NCBI RefSeq assembly: GCF_902364025.1
Contig: NZ_CABJCG010000005.1
Location: forward strand, 184,922-248,921
Source: Enterocloster lavalensis
Lineage (GTDB): Bacteria > Bacillota > Clostridia > Lachnospirales > Lachnospiraceae
Direction of reading: 5' to 3'
DNA length: 64,000 bases
Shown: piece by piece, positions 50,140 through 58,285 of the stretch
How positions within the stretch are numbered: position 1 is the first letter of the stretch
How the letters are laid out: each line of letters starts with the position of its first letter
Translations under genes and position numbers: made by a program
The notes under the pieces: generated by a model
The model's input: only the letters and a program-made list of their open reading frames with translations
Told to the model about the DNA's origin: nothing
Database searches by the model: none

Positions 50140-52023
50140 ATGATACAGGACCTGACACAAAAGCAGATACAGCTTTTGAACTGCCTGATGCACCAGGAAA
50201 ATGCCATCGGCGCGGAGGAACTGGCCAAGCGGCTGGGGATTTCGGCCAGAACGGTGATGCGCTACCTCTCGGTATTGGCGGAGGAGCTTGAAACCTTCGG
50301 CGTGTGCATTTCCCAGAAGCGGGGGCAGGGCTATGTTTTGGAGGGGGACAGGGCGGCGCTTAAGCCACTGCTCACTCAAAAGGAATACCGTCAGAAGGAC
50401 GGGGACAAGCGGATTCATGAGATGATCCTGGAGATCATCGACCAGGACGAGATCACCATCGAGAAGCTCAGCGAGGCCATGTTTTTGAGCCCGTCCACCT
50501 TGAACAAGATGACCCCGGATGTGAAGGAGTTTCTGGGCAGATACAACCTGACCTTGAGCGGCAAGCCCCATTACGGCCTGTCTATTACCGGTGAGGAGAC
50601 GGAGATTCGCACGCTTTTGGGGGATATCGGGCTGGACTACTGCAACGCCCGGCTGGTGAACACGGGAATCTATAACATTTCCGAGGAGGAGCTCGACCGG
50701 GTGGACCGGCTGGTGTTCGACCGCATTCAGGAGTACGGGCTGATCGTGGCGGACATGGACTTAAACAACCTGATCGCCAGAATCGTTATCGCGCTGTCCC
50801 GCAGCCGTAAAGGGCGGCATGTGACGGGCATGAGCCTGACGGCGCCGGTCACCGGCCACAATTACCAGATGATTTTATCCATCATGGAAACGCTGGGGCA
50901 GGAACTGGAAATTGAGATCACGGAGGAGGAATGCCTCTACGTGATGGTTTATTCCGGTTTCATCGGCTACGACCTCAGCGTGGCAGACGCCGAGGGCTGC
51001 CGGGAAATGCGCCGGTTTGTGGACGATTTTCTGGATGAGATTTCAGAGCTCACGGGGATCAATTACGACCGGGACGAGAAGGTGATGAACGTATTGAGCC
51101 TTCATCTGAAGGCGCTGATGCAGCGGGCCAGGGCGGGGAATTATTCGCCCAATCCCATTATCGCCCAGATCAAGAACCGCTATCCCCTGGAAATGAACTA
51201 CGCCATCCTCATGGCCCAGCGCTTTGAAGAGCGGTTCGGGGTGTCCATCAACGAGGATGAGATCGGCTACCTCACCGTTTACCTGGGAGTCTACGAGCCC
51301 CAGGCCGGGGAGCGGGTCAAGGCGGTGATTCTCTGCAACTACGGCATCGGGACCTCCCAGATGATTCTGGAGAAAATCCAGAGCGAAATCCAGAATATCC
51401 TGATCTGCGGCGTGTACCCGGTGCGCTACCTGGATCTGGCCCTGGACCGGAGGCCGGACGTGATCCTTTCGGCGGTACCGGTGGAGAATTACGGCGGGGA
51501 CGTGCCGGTGATCGTTTCCCACGATCTGCTCAGCGAGAAGGCAATCGCCGGGATTCAGGAACAGCTCTGGCAGAAGATTTACATTGAGAAGGAGCTGATG
51601 CGGTATTTTGATCCGGACTGCTTCGGACATATCGACGCCGAGGACCGGTTCGAGGCCATTGAAAAGCTGGGTGGGCTGCTGGTGGAGAAGAAGGGCATCG
51701 AACGGGAGGTCATAGACGCCATCGGGAAACGGGAGCGGATCAGCTCCACGGAGGTGGGAAATCTGGTGGCGGTGCCCCACGTGCTGACGCAGGGAACATT
51801 TTCTTCCTGTATTGCCATCGGGATTCTGAACCATCCTATTCAGTGGGGAAATGAACGGGTGCAGATGGTATTTCTGGCCTGCTTCAACCAGTCCAGGGAC
51901 CAGTACGCCCGGATTTTCAGGACATTGTATAAAGTGGTTCACTCGGACGAGCTGGTGCGCCGCCTCATACAGGCAGAGAACTTTCAGGAGTTTCAAACTA
52001 TTATGTGCAGGAGAGAATTGTGA
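50140..52023 (+). CDS. BglG/MtlR-type PRD-containing transcriptional regulator with EIIB and EIIA domains
   Basis: Protein of 627 residues from ATG 50140 (GAAAG sites upstream; a longer frame from 50053 has no better site). N-terminal HTH_11 (IGAEELAKRLGISARTVMRYLSVL) and a second HTH-like segment are followed by two PRD domains (about 190-390). An EIIB-like domain (VILCNYGIGTSQMILEKIQSEI) and a C-terminal EIIA domain (STEVGNLVAVPHVL with the phospho-histidine) follow. DNA-binding activators of this MtlR/LicR build are switched by PTS phosphorylation. It directly precedes and overlaps the PTS genes it presumably controls. Confidence 0.92.
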   Translation: MIQDLTQKQIQLLNCLMHQENAIGAEELAKRLGISARTVMRYLSVLAEELETFGVCISQKRGQGYVLEGDRAALKPLLTQKEYRQKDGDKRIHEMILEIIDQDEITIEKLSEAMFLSPSTLNKMTPDVKEFLGRYNLTLSGKPHYGLSITGEETEIRTLLGDIGLDYCNARLVNTGIYNISEEELDRVDRLVFDRIQEYGLIVADMDLNNLIARIVIALSRSRKGRHVTGMSLTAPVTGHNYQMILSIMETLGQELEIEITEEECLYVMVYSGFIGYDLSVADAEGCREMRRFVDDFLDEISELTGINYDRDEKVMNVLSLHLKALMQRARAGNYSPNPIIAQIKNRYPLEMNYAILMAQRFEERFGVSINEDEIGYLTVYLGVYEPQAGERVKAVILCNYGIGTSQMILEKIQSEIQNILICGVYPVRYLDLALDRRPDVILSAVPVENYGGDVPVIVSHDLLSEKAIAGIQEQLWQKIYIEKELMRYFDPDCFGHIDAEDRFEAIEKLGGLLVEKKGIEREVIDAIGKRERISSTEVGNLVAVPHVLTQGTFSSCIAIGILNHPIQWGNERVQMVFLACFNQSRDQYARIFRTLYKVVHSDELVRRLIQAENFQEFQTIMCRREL

Positions 52024-52484
52024 TGACGAAGGAAGTAATCAAGAAGGAATATATTTTTACGGGTATAGAAGTTGCCACCAAGGAGGAGGCACTGCGGGCC
52101 ATCGCGGAGCGCGCGGTGGAGCTGGGGTTGTGCCGGGACGTGGAGGAGACTTATGAAGGTTTTATGGAGCGGGAATCCCAGGGCCCCACGGGCATGCAGG
52201 ACGGCTTCGCCATCCCCCACACCCGCTGCGAGTCCGTGATTCAGACGGGAATCGTGGTGATGAAGTCCACGAAGGAGCTGGAGTGGGAGTCTTTTGACGG
52301 AAAACCGGTGCAGATCATGATCGCGCTGATCGTACCGAAGGAAAATTATGGAAATGAACATATTCAGATACTGGCCTCCCTGTCCCGGATGCTGATGAAG
52401 CAGGATTTCCGCAGAAAGCTGACGGATTCCGACTCTGCGGAAGAGATTTTTGAGGTGATCCACCAGGCGGTGGCTGCGGAGTAG
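52023..52484 (+). CDS. PTS fructose-type EIIA component
   Basis: Protein of 153 residues; ATG 52023 forms a TGATG junction with the regulator and follows AGGAGAG. PTS_EIIA_2 fold: GPTGMQDGFAIPHTRCES, with phosphoryl-accepting H66. It passes phosphate from HPr to the EIIB protein encoded downstream. A GC-rich 164-bp gap able to fold separates it from the EIIB gene. Confidence 0.93.
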   Translation: MTKEVIKKEYIFTGIEVATKEEALRAIAERAVELGLCRDVEETYEGFMERESQGPTGMQDGFAIPHTRCESVIQTGIVVMKSTKELEWESFDGKPVQIMIALIVPKENYGNEHIQILASLSRMLMKQDFRRKLTDSDSAEEIFEVIHQAVAAE

Positions 52485-52648
52485 GGGATTTGGAGTGAGA
52501 GCGGGCAGGCCGCCCTGCGTCCCGGAAGAGACGCTGGGGAGCTGGCCCCGCGCTGCGGATGCGGCCAGGCGGCCGCCCCCGCTGCTTGCAAGTTCTGCCG
52601 GAAATACCCGGCTGGATGATAGAATAAAAAAGAAAAGAGGAAAAAGCA

Positions 52649-52966
52649 ATGGCAAAGAAGAAATTAGTGGCATTATGTGCGTGCACCATGGGATTGGCCC
52701 ACACCTTTATGGCGGCTCAGGCGCTGGAGGACGCGGCCAAGGAGCTGGGATACGATGTGAAGGTGGAGACCCAGGGAGCGGACGGCATCCAGAACGAGCT
52801 GACCCCCGCGGAGATCGCCGAGGCGGATATCATTATCCACGCTGTGGCCATCGCGCCTCAGAACAACGAGCGGTTTGACGCCTACGACATCTATGAGATC
52901 GGCCTTCAGGACGCGATCAAGAACGCCAAGGGCATTATCCAGGAAATCGAGAGTATGGAAGGCTAA
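52649..52966 (+). CDS. PTS fructose-type EIIB component
   Basis: Protein of 105 residues behind AAAGAGG. The active-site loop reads CACTMGLAHTFMAAQAL; the phospho-cysteine is C12. The loop normally reads CPTGIAHT, so the proline and threonine after the cysteine are changed (CTMG). It belongs to the fructose-like IIB group. It works between EIIA and EIIC, which are encoded as separate proteins here. Confidence 0.92.
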   Translation: MAKKKLVALCACTMGLAHTFMAAQALEDAAKELGYDVKVETQGADGIQNELTPAEIAEADIIIHAVAIAPQNNERFDAYDIYEIGLQDAIKNAKGIIQEIESMEG

Positions 52967-52999
52967 ATGAAACAGACCAGAGAAAAGGGGGACTAAGAA

Positions 53000-54262
53000 A
53001 TGGCTATTACAAAGAGAAGCGCACTGACGGGCCAGGCGGAGAATAAGAACGCGGGCGCGGCCGCAAAACCGGCGCAGAAGGCGCCTGAGGTGCAGGAGAA
53101 AAAGGGACTTTGGGACACGCTGTCCCGCCACGTTATGACCGGTATCAGCAACATGATCCCGTTCCTGATCATGGGCGGATTGATCCTGGCGTTTTCACAG
53201 CTGATTCCTTACGTGATTCTGGGCGTTGACCCGTCCATGGGCATCGTGGACGCCATGAACAGCGGCGCTTACGAGGGCTTTAACCTTTCACTGCTCAAGT
53301 TCGCCAACCTGTGCGCGGACTTCGGCGGCACGCTGTTTGGGTTCGCAATCCCCATGTTTGCGGCCTTCATGGCAAATTCCATCGGCGGCAAGCTGGCATT
53401 TCCGGCCGGTTTCATCGGCGGCCTGATGGCCACCAAGCCCACCGCGGTGCTGAGCCTGGCGGACGGAACCTGGACCACCACGGCTCCGGTTGCCTCCACC
53501 TTCCTGGGAGCGCTGATTATCGCCATCGCAGCCGGTTATTTTGTAAAATATCTGAACCAGAAAATCAAAGTCAGCCACAACATGCTGGCCTTCAAATCCA
53601 CCTTCCTGATCCCCATGCTGGCGGCTGTGTTCGTCATGCTGGGCATGCATCTGGTGGTAACGCCCCTGGGCGGAATGCTCAACAGCCTGATCAAGGCGGG
53701 TCTGTCCGCAGCCGGAAAGGCCGGTTCCTACGGCTACACCATCGCCCTGTCCGCGGCCACTGCCATTGACCTGGGCGGCCCCATCAACAAAGCGGCAGGT
53801 TTCGTGGCCCTGGGCTTCACCACCGACAAGGTGCTTCCTATCACGGCCCGCGTGGTCGCCATCGTGGTGCCCTCCTTCGGCCTGGGCCTTGCGACCCTGA
53901 TCGACCGGTTAGTGGTAAAGCGCCATGTATTTGACAAGCAGTTCTATCCCCAGGGAAAAACCGCCATGTTCCTGGCGCTGATGGGAATCTCCGAGGGCGC
54001 GATTCCCTTTGCCCTGGAAATGCCCAAGGTGATCATTCCCTGCTACATGATCGGCGCAATCTGCGGTTCCCTGGCCGCCACCATTTTCGGCGCGGTGCAG
54101 TGGTTCCCCGAGTCCGCGGTGTGGGCATGGCCTCTGTGTGAGAACATCCCCGCCTATATCGCAGGTATCGTGGTGGGAGCGGTGGTGACCGCCGTGCTGG
54201 TGATCTTTATCCGCAGCAATATGATGAGCAAGGGAAAACTGACGGTGGATTCCAACGATTGA
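53000..54262 (+). CDS. PTS fructose-type EIIC membrane component
   Basis: Protein of 420 residues, AAAGGGGG upstream. After a charged Ala-rich N-terminus, it has about ten hydrophobic segments with fructose-IIC motifs (HVMTGISNMIPFLIMGGLILAF, DLGGPINKAAGFVALGF, ALMGISEGAIPFAL). It is the sugar channel of the transporter. The substrate is not fixed by sequence; the coupling to peptidase genes downstream makes plain fructose uncertain. Confidence 0.93.
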   Translation: MAITKRSALTGQAENKNAGAAAKPAQKAPEVQEKKGLWDTLSRHVMTGISNMIPFLIMGGLILAFSQLIPYVILGVDPSMGIVDAMNSGAYEGFNLSLLKFANLCADFGGTLFGFAIPMFAAFMANSIGGKLAFPAGFIGGLMATKPTAVLSLADGTWTTTAPVASTFLGALIIAIAAGYFVKYLNQKIKVSHNMLAFKSTFLIPMLAAVFVMLGMHLVVTPLGGMLNSLIKAGLSAAGKAGSYGYTIALSAATAIDLGGPINKAAGFVALGFTTDKVLPITARVVAIVVPSFGLGLATLIDRLVVKRHVFDKQFYPQGKTAMFLALMGISEGAIPFALEMPKVIIPCYMIGAICGSLAATIFGAVQWFPESAVWAWPLCENIPAYIAGIVVGAVVTAVLVIFIRSNMMSKGKLTVDSND

Positions 54263-54295
54263 TTGGACGTTGAGTAAAGGACGGGAGTAGGAGCG

Positions 54296-55381
54296 ATGGC
54301 GTTTCATCTGGAACAGGGCAGGCAGTTTATGGAAGTGAGCGGTCTGGACGGGCTGCTGCTGGTATCGAGGGAAAATAAATTCTACACGGCCGGGCTTTAC
54401 AGCGGCAGCGGTTACGTGCTGATCACGGGAAATGGCTGCTACGCCATTGTGGACGGGCGGTACTATGTCCAGCAGAAGGAGCGCATGGCCGCGGCGCCCC
54501 GGCAGATGAACGCCGCAGCGCTGCTGGCGGACGAAAAATGCGGGTTTTACGGACACATCAACCGGATTTGCGCCGGAGACTCCGTCCGCAGGCTGGGCTT
54601 CGAGGCGGAGGCCGTCTCCTACACACAATACCAGAAACTGGAAAATGGACTGGAGCCTGAGCTGGTTCCGGTGTCGCCGGATTCCATGCGTATGGTGAAG
54701 GATGAGGAAGAAATCGCCTGCATCCGCCGGGCCTGTGAGATCGCTGACCGGGGATATTCCTATATCCTCGGCCAGATTCGGGCGGGGATGACGGAGAAAC
54801 AGGTGGAGAACCGGCTGCTTTACTATATGAAGGAGCTGGGCGCTCAGAAGGAGTCCTTCGACATCATCGTGGCCAGCGGCGTGAACGGCTCCATGCCACA
54901 CGCCAAGGCTTCGGACAAAGTCATCGAGCCGGGCGATTTCGTCACCATGGACTTCGGCGTGCGGGTGGGGGAATATTGTTCCGACATCACCCGCACCGTA
55001 GTGGTGGAGCGCGCCGGGGCGCAAATGCGTCAGGTCTACGAGATCGTGAGAGAGGCCCAGGCGGCCGCCGTCCGCGCCGTCCGGCCGGGGAAGCGGTGCA
55101 GCGAGATCGACCGGGTTGCCAGGGAAATAATTGAGAAGGCCGGGTACGGCCCGGCATTTTCCCATAATCTGGGACATGGCCTAGGCATCGCCTGCCATGA
55201 GACGCCGAATTTCGCCCCCGGAGACGACCACGTGCTGGTACCCGGGATGGTCATGACCGTGGAGCCGGGGATTTATCTGGAAGGGCTGGGCGGCGTGCGC
55301 ATCGAGGACGACGTGCTGGTGACGGAGAACGGCTGCGAGGTGTTGACGAAGTCGGGGAAAGAGTTGACGGTGGTGGGGTAA
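54296..55381 (+). CDS. M24 metallopeptidase, Xaa-Pro aminopeptidase-like
   Basis: Protein of 361 residues with GGAGTAGGAG upstream. A creatinase-like N-terminal domain precedes the pita-bread peptidase domain with the five metal ligands: D and D in VTMDFGVRVGEYCSDITRTV, H in GHGLGIACHE, E in MTVEPGIYLEG and E in GVRIEDDVLV. Removes N-terminal residues before proline in the cytoplasm. It is 33 bp downstream of the EIIC gene, and probably in the same operon. Confidence 0.93.
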   Translation: MAFHLEQGRQFMEVSGLDGLLLVSRENKFYTAGLYSGSGYVLITGNGCYAIVDGRYYVQQKERMAAAPRQMNAAALLADEKCGFYGHINRICAGDSVRRLGFEAEAVSYTQYQKLENGLEPELVPVSPDSMRMVKDEEEIACIRRACEIADRGYSYILGQIRAGMTEKQVENRLLYYMKELGAQKESFDIIVASGVNGSMPHAKASDKVIEPGDFVTMDFGVRVGEYCSDITRTVVVERAGAQMRQVYEIVREAQAAAVRAVRPGKRCSEIDRVAREIIEKAGYGPAFSHNLGHGLGIACHETPNFAPGDDHVLVPGMVMTVEPGIYLEGLGGVRIEDDVLVTENGCEVLTKSGKELTVVG

Positions 55382-55548
55382 AGGGCTGGCCGTTGGATAA
55401 GGAGGCGTCCGGCGCGATGGCCGCGCCGTTCTGGTGGATGGAAGTCCGCCAGGTCAGGGCGCGGTTTCCATTCAGGTCAGGGCGTAATCTGCCTGGTGAG
55501 AATTTTTCACACAGGCAAGTTCTGCCCACCACAATAAGGAGTCTATAG

Positions 55549-56604
55549 ATGAATAAAGAATTTCTAAAAGAACTGTGCGAGGCCCCCGCGGTGGCCTCCA
55601 ACGAGGGCCGGGTGCGGGCTGTGCTGCGGAAATACTGCGGCTCCTTCGCCCCGAAGCCCGTCTATGACGGCCTGGGAAGCATGATTTTCACCCAGGAGGG
55701 GGAGGGGCCGTCGGTGATGCTGGCCGCCCACATGGACGAGGTGGGATTTCTGGTGCGTTCCGTTTCCAGCCAGGGTATGCTGATGGTGCTGCCGGTTGGC
55801 AGCGTGCGCACCTTTTCCCGCTTTATGCAGGAAGTCGTGGTGACCACCTCCGACGGTAGAAGCTACAGAGGCATTCTGAACGCGGAGTACGACAACGGGA
55901 AGAAGGAGGCCACGGGCCTCTACGTGGACCTGGGGCAGGACAGCGCCCGGGAGATCGCGGAAATGGGAATCCGGCCCGGGGACATGGTCACCTTCGCCTC
56001 CGGGTTCCACGAGTACGAGAACGGCCGCTTTGCGGCCCGGGCGCTGGACGACCGGGCGGGCTGCTTCTGTATGGGCGAGCTGATGAAGCGGATGGCCGGA
56101 AAAGTCCATAAGAACCGTTTGAGCTACGCCTTCACCAGCTCCGAGGAGGTGGGCACCAGGGGCGCGAAGACCGCGGCCAGGGTGGTGGAGCCGGACGTGT
56201 GTTTCGTGCTGGACGTGGCCTGCAACGGCAGCGAATTTGTCCGCGACCACACCAACAACCGCCAGCTGGGGAAGGGCCCCATGATCGTGCATTACGACAA
56301 GACCGTGGTGAGCAACCGGCGTCTGGTGGAGGTGGTGCGGCGCTGCGCGGAGGAACTGGACATACCGGTGCAGGACGACATGTTCTTAAACGGCGGGACC
56401 GACGGCGGCGTGCTCCATCAGGACGGCGCGGGGCACCCCACGGTGGTTCTGGGGATTCCCACCCGTTACGGGCATTCCCCCTATTCCATCGGCTGTTACC
56501 GGGACATGGAGCAGATGGTGGAGCTTTTGGAGCGCGTGCTGGATAAACTGGACGCGCAGGCATACAGAAAAATGGGATTTGAGGCGGAGAGCGATGAACT
56601 ATAA
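55549..56604 (+). CDS. M42-family metallo-aminopeptidase
   Basis: Protein of 351 residues, AAGGAG upstream. Dinuclear metal ligands and catalytic residues are visible: AAHMDEVGF, ALDDRAG, SSEEVGTRGA, VLDVACNG and the final GIPTRYGHSPY. Such tetrahedral aminopeptidases remove N-terminal residues from peptides; several relatives were misnamed endoglucanases. A 167-bp gap with a small GGCGCG/CGCGCC hairpin and a repeated CAGGTCAGGGCG separates it from the M24 gene. The next gene overlaps its end by 11 bases. Confidence 0.92.
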   Translation: MNKEFLKELCEAPAVASNEGRVRAVLRKYCGSFAPKPVYDGLGSMIFTQEGEGPSVMLAAHMDEVGFLVRSVSSQGMLMVLPVGSVRTFSRFMQEVVVTTSDGRSYRGILNAEYDNGKKEATGLYVDLGQDSAREIAEMGIRPGDMVTFASGFHEYENGRFAARALDDRAGCFCMGELMKRMAGKVHKNRLSYAFTSSEEVGTRGAKTAARVVEPDVCFVLDVACNGSEFVRDHTNNRQLGKGPMIVHYDKTVVSNRRLVEVVRRCAEELDIPVQDDMFLNGGTDGGVLHQDGAGHPTVVLGIPTRYGHSPYSIGCYRDMEQMVELLERVLDKLDAQAYRKMGFEAESDEL

Positions 56605-57766
56605 TTTTGACGAAGTGATCGACAGGCACGGGACGTTCTGTACCCAGTGGGACTATATCCAGGACCGGTTTGGGGAGCGGGATCTGCTTCCGTTCTCCAT
56701 CTCAGACACGGATTTTATGGCGCCGGAGCCGGTGCGGCGGAAATTGACGGAGGTGGTGAACCACGGCATCTACGGCTACAGCCGCTGGAACCACGATGCA
56801 TTTAAAGGCGCGGTGGCCGGTTATTTTGCCCGGCGCCACGGCGTGGAAATCAGCCTGGACTGGGTGACCTACAGCCCTTCCGTGCTGTACTCCATCGCGG
56901 CCCTGTTCCGGCTTCTGGGCCGGGAGGGGGACCGGGTGCTGGTGTTTGAACCTATGTACGACGCATTTTACCACGTGATCCGGGATAATGGACGGGAGCT
57001 GGTTCCCCTGCGCCTGACGGAGCGCGGCGGCCGGTACGAGATCGACTTTGACCGGTTTGAGGAGCTGGTGAGGGACTGTGACATTTTCCTGCTGTGCAGC
57101 CCCCACAACCCGACAGGGAGAGTCTGGACCCGGGAGGAAATGGACCGGATGGTGGCGCTGTGCCGGGAGTACGGCGTTCCGGTGATCTCCGACGAGATTC
57201 ACTCGGACGTGATTCTCACGGAACGGAAGCACTGCTCCATTCTCGGGTACGCGGATCAGTACGATAAGGTGTACCTGGTCAGCTCCTCCAGCAAGACCTT
57301 CAACACGCCGGGGCTGATCGGTTCCTACTGCGTGCTGCCGGACAGGGAAATTCGGGAGCAGTTCATTTCCCGGATGCGCAACCAGGACTTTTTAAATTCC
57401 GTCAGCCTTCCCGGCATGCACGCCATGATTACGGGCTACGGGGAATGCATGGACTATGTGGACCAGCTCTGCGATTACATCCGGGGAAATATGCAGGAGC
57501 TCAGAAGCTTTGTGGATACGGAGCTGGCGGCAAAGGGCGTGAGATTTGTCATACCGGAATCTACCTACCTGGCCTGGATCGATATGAGCGGGGTGAACGC
57601 AGACAGCGCCGCCATCCAGGACGCCCTGGTGCACGTGGGTAAGGTGGGCATCATGCCAGGAAAGACCTATGGAGAGGAGAATTACCTGCGGATGAACCTG
57701 GGGTGCCCAAGGAGTAAGCTGCGGGAAGGGATGGAGCGGATGAGGCGGGCGTTTGACGCGCTGTAG
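56594..57766 (+). CDS. MalY/PatB-type aminotransferase (C-S beta-lyase)
   Basis: Protein of 390 residues from ATG 56594 (GAGGCGGAG upstream). Fold-type I PLP enzyme: MNYNFDEVIDRHGTFCTQWD and FSISDTDFMAPEPV are typical of the MalY/PatB cystathionine beta-lyase group; LLCSPHNPTGRVW, VISDEIHSDV, and the PLP lysine in SSSSKTFNTPGL follow. It releases thiols from cysteine S-conjugates or cystathionine. With two aminopeptidases before it, degradation of peptides carrying cysteine conjugates is a reasonable guess. Some homologues also act as regulators. Confidence 0.93.
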   Translation: MNYNFDEVIDRHGTFCTQWDYIQDRFGERDLLPFSISDTDFMAPEPVRRKLTEVVNHGIYGYSRWNHDAFKGAVAGYFARRHGVEISLDWVTYSPSVLYSIAALFRLLGREGDRVLVFEPMYDAFYHVIRDNGRELVPLRLTERGGRYEIDFDRFEELVRDCDIFLLCSPHNPTGRVWTREEMDRMVALCREYGVPVISDEIHSDVILTERKHCSILGYADQYDKVYLVSSSSKTFNTPGLIGSYCVLPDREIREQFISRMRNQDFLNSVSLPGMHAMITGYGECMDYVDQLCDYIRGNMQELRSFVDTELAAKGVRFVIPESTYLAWIDMSGVNADSAAIQDALVHVGKVGIMPGKTYGEENYLRMNLGCPRSKLREGMERMRRAFDAL

Positions 57767-57783
57767 AAATGGGGAGTAATTGG

Positions 57784-57936
57784 CAGCTGTTCAGGACGGC
57801 TCATCATCTTGACCGAAAAAGACGGTCAAGAAGCATCGGATGTCCATCCGATGTGGAAATTAGTATAGAAAGCAGCTTACAAGCAAGCTTGACGCTGCTC
57901 TCTATACCAATTTCCCCGCCGTCCTGAACTGTTACC
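57784..57936 (-). repeat. Multi-hairpin (cloverleaf-like) structured element
   Basis: A closing inverted repeat (GTTCAGGACGGC 57789-57800 with GCCGTCCTGAAC 57918-57929) encloses three hairpins: TCTTGACCG/CGGTCAAGA (57807-57831), CATCGGA/TCCGATG (57834-57853) and a 22-bp arm (57855-57876 with 57894-57915). The two mismatches in the long arm would be G-U pairs in RNA read from the minus strand. This suggests the folded form is a minus-strand transcript. No T-run on either side. Confidence 0.6.
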
Positions 57937-57956
57937 GGAAATTCGCGCTTTGCCAT
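57804..57956 (-). CDS. Possible 50-residue small protein overlapping the structured element
   Basis: ATG 57956 has an excellent GGAGG site nine bases upstream on the minus strand. The frame gives 50 residues (MAKREFPVTVQDGGEIGIES at the start, ISTSDGHPMLLDRLFRSR at the end). The frame covers almost the whole folded element, so either the protein is an accident of a repeat or the RNA folding is a property of the gene. It starts inside the proS promoter, on the opposite strand. I know no family for it. Confidence 0.35.
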   Translation of the reverse strand: MAKREFPVTVQDGGEIGIESSVKLACKLLSILISTSDGHPMLLDRLFRSR

Positions 57957-57984
57957 TGACAAAACCTCCAAAGTGGCGTAAAAT
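57956..57984 (+). promoter_or_regulatory. proS promoter
   Basis: -35 TTGACA (57956-57961), 17 bases, -10 TAAAAT (57979-57984): near-consensus SigA, with a transcription start expected near 57991, just before the T-box leader. Confidence 0.85.
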
Positions 57985-57990
57985 CGAGTC

Positions 57991-58250
57991 ACGCAAAGAA
58001 AAATGACAGGCTGTGAAAGGGAATAGTAAGCAGGGCGCGCGTCACAGAGAGGGGATCAATGGTGGGAGATCTCTACGAAAGCGGAGGCTGAACCGGCCCC
58101 GGAGCTTTGTATGATGAATGCAACGTAAATCCGGCGTTAACGGATGAAGAGCGGGTTCCCGGCTGCGGGAGCCAACTTGGGTGGTACCGCCGAGCCATTC
58201 GGTCCCATGTGTCGGTTTTCCGGCATGTGGGAACGGATGGCTTTTTGAGT
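57991..58250 (+). promoter_or_regulatory. T-box leader of proS
   Basis: The T-box core AACTTGGGTGGTACCGC is at 58174-58190, preceded by stem I (about 58040-58110) and followed by a terminator. A candidate specifier codon CCG (proline) at 58093-58095 lies in GGCTGAACCGGCC. Uncharged tRNA-Pro would pair with the leader, stabilise the antiterminator and let proS be transcribed. The specifier position is inferred from the downstream gene and local context. Confidence 0.9.
58193..58246 (+). terminator. T-box regulated terminator
   Basis: AGCCATTCGGTCCCATG pairs with CATGTGGGAACGGATGGCT (minor mismatches) and ends in TTTTT. Mutually exclusive with the T-box antiterminator. Confidence 0.85.
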
Positions 58251-58285
58251 TACGAACACATTTATTTGAGAAGGAGATTAAAATC

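Noticed and set aside
58181..58285. Longer proS start at 58181
   Set aside because: It would translate the T-box antiterminator; ATG 58286 has the ribosome site and the conserved N-terminus.
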